Origin: Planomicrobium sp. YIM 101495
GTDB taxonomy: Bacteria; Bacillota; Bacilli; Bacillales_A; Planococcaceae
Reading direction: 5' to 3'
Length of the DNA stretch: 64,000 nucleotides
Assembly (NCBI RefSeq): GCF_009707665.1
Contig: NZ_WLZW01000002.1
Location: forward strand, 62,001 to 126,000
In this document: positions 57,324-64,000 of the stretch, piece after piece
Layout: the number at the start of each line of letters is the position of its first letter
Numbering within the stretch: position 1 is the first letter of the stretch
Translations under genes and position numbers: made by a program
Notes under the pieces: generated by a model
What the model was told of the DNA's origin: nothing
Database searches by the model: none
Seen by the model: only the letters and a program-made list of their open reading frames with translations

Positions 57324-57821
57324 ATGTTAAACGAACGACTCACACAAGCGTTGAACGATCAATTCAACAACGAACTCCAGGCGTCACACGCGTATACCGC
57401 GATGGCAGCTTACTTTTCGAAAAGAAACTATCACGGCTTCGCCAACTTCTTCTTGGTCCAGTCGCGCGAGGAGCATCAGCACGCCATGCGTTTTTACGAT
57501 TACTTGGTGACAATGGACGAAAAGCCGGCACTTCAAGGACTGGAAGCACCGAAGAACGATTACAGCTCGGCGCTGGAAGTGATGGAAAGCTCTCTTGAAC
57601 AGGAGAAGAGCGTGACAGCGAACATTTATGACCTTGTTTCGTTGGCAGATGAATTGCAGGAACATGCGACGCTGTCATTCCTTGATTGGTTCATCGAGGA
57701 GCAGATGGAAGAAGAGAAGATGTTCCGTGACATCATCACCCGTCTGAAAGGAATCGAAGAAGGACGCGAATACTTCCTGAAGATGGACGACGAATTTGCA
57801 GAACGGAAATTAGAGGAATAA
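57324..57821 (+). CDS. ftnA: Non-haem ferritin FtnA
   Basis: 165 residues, four-helix bundle iron-storage protein. 'LNDQFNNELQASHAYTAMAAYF' (Glu17 ferroxidase ligand), 'SREEHQHAMRFYDYL' (Glu50, His53), a central 'LEQEKSVTANIYDLVSLADEL' and 'WFIEEQMEEEKMFRDII' (second-site glutamates) are intact, so it should be an active ferroxidase. ATG after GAGGAGGAACTTTC. It starts a unit with the fetA and fetB genes, an iron storage/export block opposite the Fur-linked rib genes. Confidence 0.95.
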   Translation: MLNERLTQALNDQFNNELQASHAYTAMAAYFSKRNYHGFANFFLVQSREEHQHAMRFYDYLVTMDEKPALQGLEAPKNDYSSALEVMESSLEQEKSVTANIYDLVSLADELQEHATLSFLDWFIEEQMEEEKMFRDIITRLKGIEEGREYFLKMDDEFAERKLEE

Positions 57822-57888
57822 CGGACGGAAGGCAGCACACAGGAGAAGCTGTGTGCTGTTTCTGTTTTGGGGAAAGGAGCTGAACGGC

Positions 57889-58605
57889 GTGAGTGCAATC
57901 CAATTGGAAGACATCCTGTATAAAGTGGACGAGACGCCTATTTTGACCGGCATCACCGGCTCGTTCGCAGAAGGCGCCATCACGACGCTCGTCGGGCCGT
58001 CCGGTGCAGGGAAGACGACGCTATTGAAGTTGTGCAACGGACTTCTGTCGCCGGACGAAGGGCGCATGACTGTGCTCGGCAAGGCGATCGGGGATTACGA
58101 ACCAACGGATCTCCGGCGCACAGTTGGTATGGCGCTCCAGCAGGCGCCGATGATCCCTGGGACGGTGTACGACAATCTCAACTTGCCGGCAGTGTTGAAA
58201 GGAGAGACGCTACGGGAAGAAGAGGCAGGGCGGTTGCTCCAAGATGTCGGGCTCGGCCCGGAATACTTGAAGCGCGAAGCTGATGAACTATCAGGAGGCC
58301 AGCAACAGAAAGTATCCGTCGCACGCACGCTCGTCAACCGGCCGCGTATTCTTCTGCTCGACGAAATCACTTCCTCTCTTGACCGCACGTCCGTCAAGGA
58401 AGTAGAGGAGCTGATCCAAAGCATCAACAAGAAATACAAGGTGACGATCATCTGGATCACCCATAACCTGGAGCAGGCGATCGGCATCGGGGATTCCATT
58501 TGGGTGATGATGGACGGGGAGCTTGTGGACGCCGGGGACAGAACGATCCTCCAATCCCCGCGGACAGAACGCGTCCGTCAGTTCGTGGAAGGGGAACGCG
58601 TATGA
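57889..58605 (+). CDS. fetA: Iron-export ABC transporter ATP-binding subunit FetA-like
   Basis: 238 residues with Walker A 'GPSGAGKTT', 'LQQAPMIPGTVYDNL' Q-loop, signature 'LSGGQQQKVSVARTL', Walker B 'RILLLDEITSSLDR' and switch 'IIWITHN'. Similar to FetA/YbbL, whose partner FetB/YbbM follows with a four-base ATGA overlap. GTG start at 57889, AAAGGAGCTGAACGGC upstream. FetAB in E. coli exports iron and protects from peroxide. Placement right after ferritin supports an iron-overflow role. Confidence 0.9.
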   Translation: MSAIQLEDILYKVDETPILTGITGSFAEGAITTLVGPSGAGKTTLLKLCNGLLSPDEGRMTVLGKAIGDYEPTDLRRTVGMALQQAPMIPGTVYDNLNLPAVLKGETLREEEAGRLLQDVGLGPEYLKREADELSGGQQQKVSVARTLVNRPRILLLDEITSSLDRTSVKEVEELIQSINKKYKVTIIWITHNLEQAIGIGDSIWVMMDGELVDAGDRTILQSPRTERVRQFVEGERV

Positions 58606-59351
58606 GCTTCTTCACGTTATCGCTGACATTGATCTTTGTCCTCATCCCGCTTTTGTTGTCGAAAACGTTCGGCCTCGGCCTGGAGCGGGACACGCTGATC
58701 GCAACAGTCCGATCGATCATCCAGCTGCTCGCTGTCGGCTACGTGCTGAAATTCGTCTTCGATTCGGAAAGCCTGCTGTATGTTTTCCTCATGGTCGCGC
58801 TGATGATTGTCGCGGCGACCCATAACGCACGGAACAAAGGGGCTTCCATCAAAGGGATCACCTGGAAAGTCGCATTGGCGCTCGTGACGGTGGAAGTGCT
58901 GACGCAAGGGATCCTGATCGGCTTCGGCATCACGCCGGCAACTGCGCAGTACATCATCCCGATCAGCGGCATGGTCATCGGCAACTCGATGGTGCTGTCG
59001 ATCCTGTTCCTGAATCGCTTCACGTCCGAAGTGGAGAGCCGCAAGCCTGAGACGGACCTGATCCTGTCGCTTGGGGGCACACCGAAGCAGGCGATCGACC
59101 GGCCGCTGCTAAGTTCCATCAAAGCGAGCATGATCCCGACAATCGAGAGCCAGAAGACGGTCGGTCTCGTGCAATTACCCGGCATGATGAGCGGGCAGAT
59201 CATCGCGGGAGCGGACCCGGTACAGGCGGTGCAATTCCAATTGCTCATCCTGTTCCTGCTGCTGACGACAGCGGCGGTGACCAGCATCTTGCTTGGTTTC
59301 CTTTCCTATCCGACTTTGTTCAATGAACGCATGCAGCGGATCCGGAATTGA
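58602..59351 (+). CDS. fetB: Iron-export ABC transporter permease FetB-like
   Basis: 249 residues, about seven helices (UPF0014 family). 'TVRSIIQLLAVGYVLKFVFDSE', 'VALMIVAATHNARNKGASIKG', 'ISGMVIGNSMVLSILFLNRFTSEVES' and 'SLGGTPKQAIDRPLLSSIKASMIPTIESQKTVGLVQLPGMMSGQIIAGADP' match the FetB/YbbM consensus closely. Forms the exporter with FetA. Confidence 0.92.
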   Translation: MSFFTLSLTLIFVLIPLLLSKTFGLGLERDTLIATVRSIIQLLAVGYVLKFVFDSESLLYVFLMVALMIVAATHNARNKGASIKGITWKVALALVTVEVLTQGILIGFGITPATAQYIIPISGMVIGNSMVLSILFLNRFTSEVESRKPETDLILSLGGTPKQAIDRPLLSSIKASMIPTIESQKTVGLVQLPGMMSGQIIAGADPVQAVQFQLLILFLLLTTAAVTSILLGFLSYPTLFNERMQRIRN

Positions 59352-59473
59352 AGCCTTTCCCTGAATTCGAAACAATCCGTTCACACGGATGGAAGCTTTG
59401 TGGTAGAATTTCAACAGTGTGTGAATTCAGGGGGCATTTCCTAGGGGGATGCGGGGAAGAGAAGGTGCAGGAC

Positions 59474-60301
59474 ATGTTTGTAGGAATTGACGCGGGTGGC
59501 ACGCTATTGAAAGTCGCTTACCGCGAAGGGGAAAAATTTCACGTCCGGAAGTATCCGATCGCTGAACTCGAAGGAGTGGCGGAATGGGTCAACGGATTAG
59601 AAAATTACAAAGTATGCGTAACAGGCGGGAAGTCAGGCGTCTTCATTTCCCATTTGCAGAAAGAAGCGAAGGAAATGGTGGAGTTCGAAGCGACGCATCG
59701 CGGCGTCCGCTTCCTGCTCGGCCGGATGGGGCGTACGGACACCGATTACTTGATCACCAATGTCGGGACCGGCACGTCGATTCATTGCATCCACGGCGAC
59801 AGCCATGAACGTCTCGGCGGCACGGGTGTCGGCGGTGGCACGCTTGTCGGACTCGGTTATTTGCTGACCGGCGTAAGACACTTTGACGAAATCGTGCGGC
59901 TCGCAGAACAGGGATCACGTGAACGGATCGACCTGAAAGTGAAGCATATTTATGAAGGCAAAGAACCGCCTATTTCAGGTGAATTGACCGCGAGCAATTT
60001 CGGCAACGACCTGTTCTCGGGTGCGGAAGACATGCCGAAAGAAGACCTGCTCGCGACCGTCATGGGCCTCGTCGGCGAAACCGTCAGCACCGTCAGCGTT
60101 CAGACGGCCCGGCAATGCCGGAGCAACACGATCATCTACATCGGCTCGTCGTTCCACGAAAACGACCTGCTGAAAGAAATCGTCGTCAGCTACACAAAAC
60201 TGCGCGGCGCTTCGCCATTGTTCTTGGAGAACGGGGAGTTCTCAGGAGCGGTCGGGGCGATGATCAGTCTGGAAAGCAAAGAAAAAGAAACGAAGATATG
60301 A
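59474..60301 (+). CDS. coaW: Type II pantothenate kinase CoaW
   Basis: 275 residues, actin/ASKHA fold: phosphate 1 'FVGIDAGGTLLKVAYRE', 'CVTGGKSGVF', 'LITNVGTGTSIHCIHGDSHERLGGTGVGGGTLVGLGYLLTG' (phosphate 2 and adenosine loops) and 'TIIYIGSSFHENDLLKEI'. The staphylococcal-type, CoA-insensitive enzyme phosphorylates pantothenate in CoA synthesis. A longer frame to 59348 lies within the end of the fetB region and lacks support; ATG at 59474 is used. It may be co-transcribed with ftnA-fetAB or have its own promoter. Confidence 0.92.
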   Translation: MFVGIDAGGTLLKVAYREGEKFHVRKYPIAELEGVAEWVNGLENYKVCVTGGKSGVFISHLQKEAKEMVEFEATHRGVRFLLGRMGRTDTDYLITNVGTGTSIHCIHGDSHERLGGTGVGGGTLVGLGYLLTGVRHFDEIVRLAEQGSRERIDLKVKHIYEGKEPPISGELTASNFGNDLFSGAEDMPKEDLLATVMGLVGETVSTVSVQTARQCRSNTIIYIGSSFHENDLLKEIVVSYTKLRGASPLFLENGEFSGAVGAMISLESKEKETKI

Positions 60302-60416
60302 TTTTTTGAGAGCAGCGGCTCCGGACGTACAAGTTCGGAGCCGCTGCTTTTTCGTTTTTCACGTATTGAATGGATTGACAATCAGAAGGTAATGGGAAAT
60401 AATGGAGGAAATTTAA

Positions 60417-60881
60417 GTGAAGCCGAAAGAAAGGGGAAAGAATATGGAAAAACTCCACGCCTGGCAGCCGGTGACGTTCATCAAAGGCCGCAACCATGCA
60501 AGTCTTGGCTTCCTGCAAGTTACCGCGTATATGGATCATTTGAAAATCTCTTTTACAGATGAAACGGGGGCGCTGATTGAAGTGATCTATGACCAGCCCA
60601 TTTCCCCGGTTGAATACTATGTCTGGTCGTACCGGTTTTCCACGGAGTACGGGCGTTTTGATCTGCTGAGCAGGGAGAGGGAATACAGCGGATTGAAAGA
60701 CAAAGATGCTTTGCATTTTTACAAAGTATCCAATTCGGAATACATCGAATGGTTCGACCGGAATCCTCTGGTGAACAGCAAAACGCATCCGGCACTCGAG
60801 CATCATCTGTATTTGAGCGGGAACGAAATCGTTGAAGTGCTGTCGGAGTATGAACCGAGGTTCATCAAGGTTGAGCAGTGA
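60417..60881 (+). CDS. Hypothetical 154-residue soluble protein
   Basis: Beta-rich soluble protein without a known motif: 'LHAWQPVTFIKGRNHASLGFLQVTAYMDHLKISFTDE', 'YYVWSYRFSTEYGRFDLLSRE', 'LVNSKTHPALEHHLYLSGNEIVEVLS'. The GTG at 60417 has GGAGGAAATTTAA; an ATG at 60444 after AAAGGGGAAAGAAT is an alternative start. I do not recognise the family. Transcribed away from CoaW and toward the sortase module. Confidence 0.7.
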   Translation: MKPKERGKNMEKLHAWQPVTFIKGRNHASLGFLQVTAYMDHLKISFTDETGALIEVIYDQPISPVEYYVWSYRFSTEYGRFDLLSREREYSGLKDKDALHFYKVSNSEYIEWFDRNPLVNSKTHPALEHHLYLSGNEIVEVLSEYEPRFIKVEQ

Positions 60882-60958
60882 GTATCCATATAACAAATAA
60901 AATCAGCAGTCCGTCTCAAAAAAAGAGAGGGACCGCTGCTTTTTCATTTTGATCGCCG

Positions 60959-61918
60959 TCAATCCGGGCGTTGCGCTTCGGCTTTTTCGGATTCGTTCAG
61001 ATCCACATCGACCGAGACGACGAAATAGCGTTTGCTGTCATCGGGCTGGATCGCCAGTTTCTTGCGGTCGAACAGCGAAACCGTTTCGACTTTTTTCATC
61101 TCGCCGCTTCGGGGATCCTCTTCATAAACGCGGTAACCGATGATGGCATCATTCCGGGCGGCATGCCAAGAAAGAGTGGTGGAAGTTGCCACGACGTTTT
61201 GCGGCGCTTCCGGCACTTCTTCCGGTAAATCCGAATCACTGATCAGTTCGGCTGAGACAACGAGACGCTGTTCGTGGGAACCGATATTCCTGTCGAAATC
61301 CCCTGTGCAGGTGATCAAATTGATCATCCTTTTCTCCGATGCGCCGAAAATTTCTCCGATGGGTGCCTGATCCGTCACATAACTGCTCTTTTCTTTCACT
61401 TCAAAAACCATCTCACGGCCGTTTGCGTCCGTGATTTTTACAAGCTCTCCCGCTTCGATCTTCTCCAAGTGGTAGAAGATCGCCGGTCCCGTCAGACTAT
61501 CAACATGTCCGGCGAGAACGGCATTGCCTTTCGTACCGACTTTAAAACCAGGTTCGAACCAGCCGACTTGTTCAATGTTTTCGGGAACGCCCATTTCTCC
61601 GTTTTCAAGAACGCCGGTCGGCTCGATGTTCGCTGCCAGGCCAAGAGAAGGAATCTCGATTTTTGCAGGCTCCATTCCTTGTGTGCTTTCCAATCGCTTT
61701 TGCTGCAGCGACTCGAGTTTTTTTCGCTGTTCGGGAAGGATGGGGAATTCTGCGATTTTGTCGATTTCTTGTACGGCAGCACCGAATCCGCTTTTCACGG
61801 CCGCTGCTGGGAGCGGGAATTCTTCTTTATCTGTTTGGACACTGGCGAATGGTTCAAGGATAAAAAACAGAACCGTACATAAGAGAACTGCTGCAGCCAT
61901 CGTTGCAATCTGCTTCAT
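60959..61918 (-). CDS. Class F-like sortase with C-terminal fibronectin-III-like domain
   Basis: 319 residues. N-terminal signal anchor (~4-25), a linker coiled-coil region (~50-80), and a sortase domain (~85-225) with catalytic His138 in 'LAGHVDS', Cys204 in 'LITCTGDFD' and Arg218 in 'HEQRLVV'. After residue ~240 a fibronectin-III-like domain follows ('APQNVVATSTTLSWHAARNDAIIGYRVYEED', then a glycine-containing strand). The class F assignment follows T-C-T-G and the short sortase core; class A is the alternative. The gene is 57 bases downstream of an MPATG-tailed surface protein. GAAAGGAGGATGAGGAA precedes the ATG. Confidence 0.85.
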   Translation of the reverse strand: MKQIATMAAAVLLCTVLFFILEPFASVQTDKEEFPLPAAAVKSGFGAAVQEIDKIAEFPILPEQRKKLESLQQKRLESTQGMEPAKIEIPSLGLAANIEPTGVLENGEMGVPENIEQVGWFEPGFKVGTKGNAVLAGHVDSLTGPAIFYHLEKIEAGELVKITDANGREMVFEVKEKSSYVTDQAPIGEIFGASEKRMINLITCTGDFDRNIGSHEQRLVVSAELISDSDLPEEVPEAPQNVVATSTTLSWHAARNDAIIGYRVYEEDPRSGEMKKVETVSLFDRKKLAIQPDDSKRYFVVSVDVDLNESEKAEAQRPD

Positions 61919-61975
61919 TTCCTCATCCTCCTTTCAAGCGGAAAGAGAGAGCTGTGCGCTCCCTCTGCCACTAGC

Positions 61976-63310
61976 TTATGATTGTTTTCTTTGGCGGTAG
62001 ACCATTGTTCCAGCTGACAGCATGATCAACATGCTCATCGCTGCCCAAAGAACCATTGTGTTCGACTGGTTCACTGTGCCGCCAAAACCGGTAGCCGGCA
62101 TTTTATCCGGTGCCACCATGCTGAAGTTTTCCGGGAATTGGTCGACGATCGCTGCGCTCAGGCCTTTGCCGATATCGAACATAATCGCATAGCCTGTACG
62201 GTACGTTTCGTAAGACATTTCGTAGTCACCGGAGACGTACTGGTTGAATGCATCCGTGACAGACGTTTCGTGAGCTGTCACCGCTGCGATGGTTTCATCC
62301 AAAGGCATGCGGTTTTCTGTCGCAGTGCTCAGGAATGTGCCAAGGTCCGTTGCGAATGTTGCCGTCAAAGTATTGATGGCGTTATCTGCAGCATCCATAT
62401 CTTCTGTGGCACGGGCGGAAGCCAATTCACTTTGTACGGAAATATGCCCGTTGTTCCAAAGCTGTGCAAATTGCTTGCCTGCTTCTTCACCGTAGATGGA
62501 AGCGATCGCTGCGCGGAATTCTTCCGTGTTCTGGTCCTGTGCCCAATCAGCGAAGTCAAAGTCTTCTGCACCGTTAAAGCCTTTTGTCATGCTGAGCTGT
62601 GCCAGTGCAAAGTGCTCTGCCGCAATGCGGTTCACTGTCGAACGGAAGTCGCCGGCCGGTGTGTTCGGGTCCGTGAATTTGTCAGGGAATTGTGCTGCGA
62701 TTGCTCCGCTGATTGCACCACCTGCGCCGAAGATCTGTTTAAAGCCATCCAAGTAAGCTGTGTATGCAGATTCGTATTCACCAGCTGCGTAGTGGTCGAA
62801 TGTGCTTTGTACAAGGTCTTCGTGTTCACGAAGTGCCGCTGTCGCGCCTTCTTCAGGCAAATTGCCTTCAGTCGCTGCGCCGAGGAAAGCACCCATCTCA
62901 TCCACGAATGACTGGATTTCTTCCAATGCTTCCTGCTTCATTTCTTCGTTGCCATCTTTGACAGCAGCTGCGTATTCGTCAGTGCCCATGTTGTGCTTGC
63001 TGAAGATTTCTTCGAACTGTACGCCGCCTTCTTCACCGTAGACGGAAGCGATGACCGGCTGCATGTCTTCCGAGTTGGCATCGAGTGCCATCTGCGCTGC
63101 TTCTGCTCCAGGGTCGCCGTCATAGATTTTCATCATGGAATCGACTGCCAATGCGTAATGCTCAGACAATAGATGGTCTAGAGTCGCCCGGAGCTCCACT
63201 CCCGTGGTGTCCGTCTTCGGCATTTCCTCCGCTGCTACTGTAATGCCCATGCCCGGAATCAAGATTGCCGCTCCTAATACAGGTGCTAAAAATTTTCTCC
63301 ATTTCATCAT
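61976..63310 (-). CDS. Secreted two-repeat protein with MPATG cell-wall sorting signal
   Basis: 444 residues: signal peptide (~1-27, ends VAAEE), two homologous ~175-residue helical repeats and a sorting signal. Repeat 1 ('LLSEHYALAVDSMMKIYDG', 'SVYGEEGGVQFEEIFSKHN', 'LREHEDLVQSTFDHYAAGEYESAYTAYLDG') aligns with repeat 2 ('IAAEHFALAQLSMTKGFNG', 'SIYGEEAGKQFAQLWNNGH', 'VTAHETSVTDAFNQYVSGDYEMSYETYRTG'). Conserved E-H and H-E pairs could bind haem or metal. The C-terminus is M-P-A-T-G-F-G-G (residues 404-411), a membrane helix and RQRKQS. It should be the substrate of the adjacent sortase. AAGGAGTGTTGG precedes the start. Confidence 0.85.
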   Translation of the reverse strand: MMKWRKFLAPVLGAAILIPGMGITVAAEEMPKTDTTGVELRATLDHLLSEHYALAVDSMMKIYDGDPGAEAAQMALDANSEDMQPVIASVYGEEGGVQFEEIFSKHNMGTDEYAAAVKDGNEEMKQEALEEIQSFVDEMGAFLGAATEGNLPEEGATAALREHEDLVQSTFDHYAAGEYESAYTAYLDGFKQIFGAGGAISGAIAAQFPDKFTDPNTPAGDFRSTVNRIAAEHFALAQLSMTKGFNGAEDFDFADWAQDQNTEEFRAAIASIYGEEAGKQFAQLWNNGHISVQSELASARATEDMDAADNAINTLTATFATDLGTFLSTATENRMPLDETIAAVTAHETSVTDAFNQYVSGDYEMSYETYRTGYAIMFDIGKGLSAAIVDQFPENFSMVAPDKMPATGFGGTVNQSNTMVLWAAMSMLIMLSAGTMVYRQRKQS

Positions 63311-63542
63311 CCAACACTCCTTGTTTTTTTATTTCTTACTGGCATAACGGAGGGGATTTCGAAATGGATCACTTTTTTTGAAAAGAATTTGAAAAAGATT
63401 GAAAGTGAACTAAAATCCGTTCGGTTGCGTTATATAGGTAGAAATGAGAATGAGATGAATTGTTTTTTACCTGCAGAATATATTCCTGGCCGTCCAGTTA
63501 TAGTAAGCTGATAGAACGACAAAGCAAAAAAGGGGTACGGCG

Positions 63543-64000
63543 ATGGAGAAAAGTACAGATGCGCTACTTTACTCACAGGTCAGGAGCGGAAACAAAGAGG
63601 CATTGGAGTCTTTGTACGACCGCTATGAAAAGATTCTTTTTTCTTTTCTATATAAGATGACAGGTGAGCGGGATTTGGCGGAAGAAGCGCTGCAGGAAGT
63701 GTTCATTAAAGTGTGGCGCGGCAAAGGGGAATACGATGAAAGTAAAGGAAAGTTCACTTCCTGGCTGTTCCGGATGGCACAAAATGCTGCGGTTGATTTG
63801 ATCCGGAAGCAGAAGAAGCCGCTGGTGCCAATGGATGAAGTAGCAGAAATGGAGAGCGGGGAACCGGCAGTGGAAACACTTGCCGAGTGGCAAGATAAGA
63901 AAGAGCAAGTGGCATCCGCCGTCTCAGCGCTTTCCGAGGAACAGCAAACCATCATCAACCTATTCTATTTCAAGGGACATACGCACGAAGCGATTGCGGA
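63543..64000 (+). CDS. ECF-type RNA polymerase sigma factor (3' end beyond window)
   Basis: Partial, at least 152 residues. Region 2 is 'ALLYSQVRSGNKEALESLYDRYEKILFSFLYKMTGERDLAEEALQEVFIKVWRG' followed by '(G)KFTSWLFRMAQNAAVDLIRKQKK'; region 4 begins 'ALSEEQQTIINLFYFKGHTHEAIA' and is cut by the window end. Divergent to the surface-protein gene: 232 bases separate the start at 63543 from the ATG at 63310. An anti-sigma gene is expected next but not visible. AAAGGGGTACGGCG precedes the ATG. Confidence 0.92.
   Translation, partial: MEKSTDALLYSQVRSGNKEALESLYDRYEKILFSFLYKMTGERDLAEEALQEVFIKVWRGKGEYDESKGKFTSWLFRMAQNAAVDLIRKQKKPLVPMDEVAEMESGEPAVETLAEWQDKKEQVASAVSALSEEQQTIINLFYFKGHTHEAIA

Noticed and set aside
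1..64000. tRNA, rRNA, CRISPR array, prophage or insertion sequence
   Set aside because: None seen: no cloverleaf or 3'-CCA blocks, no repeat-spacer array, no integrase or transposase reading frame.

Overview
The window comes from a low-to-moderate G+C Gram-positive bacterium of the Bacillales, most likely the Planococcaceae/Caryophanaceae (Planococcus, Bhargavaea or Sporosarcina-like). This rests on strong AGGAGG ribosome sites with frequent TTG and GTG starts, Bacillus-type families (YteA, PaiB, AIM24, CYP152, CoaW, TIGR02206, DUF5412), lipobox lipoproteins, a preQ1-I riboswitch and a sortase with an LPXTG-like substrate. Base composition looks near 50% G+C by eye and drops around 44.7-45.4 kb and 47.6-50.1 kb. 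I saw no rRNA, tRNA, CRISPR array, phage or intact insertion sequence.

Layout. 0-12 kb: an amino-acid ABC binding protein (cut by the left edge), lrgAB, AIM24, brnQ with an adjacent GntR/FCD regulator, an rRNA methyltransferase, two drug-efflux systems (Fsr-type MFS and a BmrA-type ABC exporter) and two tandem paralogous EEP phosphatases. 12-20 kb: the preQ1-riboswitch-controlled queF-yhhQ operon, a CYP152 peroxygenase, YteA and small housekeeping genes. 20-35 kb: a sugar ABC importer without its ATPase, an amidinotransferase, a Na+/H+ antiporter, a TipA-type MerR regulator with a classical 19-bp-spacer promoter, hisC, several lipoproteins and an MFS transporter. 35-43 kb: a recombination scar followed by a persulfide/sulfane-sulfur operon (CstR, DsrE, two rhodaneses, TusA-rhodanese, rhodanese-MBL, TusA, TauE) carrying four CstR-type operators, then a P1B-4 metal ATPase. 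43-54 kb: an accessory stretch with three broken genes, GNAT enzymes, pdxST, a BirA-controlled bioB-bioY operon, a DsbA-like protein and paiB between two DUF5412 genes.

54-60 kb is an iron/flavin block. A Fur-type box lies between ferritin-fetA-fetB on one strand and ribA-ribD-HAD phosphatase on the other. The latter three genes could make 5-amino-6-ribitylaminouracil but not riboflavin. 60-64 kb: a class F-like sortase, its MPATG surface-protein substrate and a divergent ECF sigma factor cut by the right edge.

The observations I rate highest are the Fur-box-associated ribA-ribD-HAD set, the CstR operon with its chimeric DUF302/persulfide-dioxygenase scar, the GntR-brnQ shared operator, the sortase/substrate/sigma module and a Nudix-fold protein that has lost its catalytic glutamates. 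All functional statements are from sequence reading only; no database search was run.
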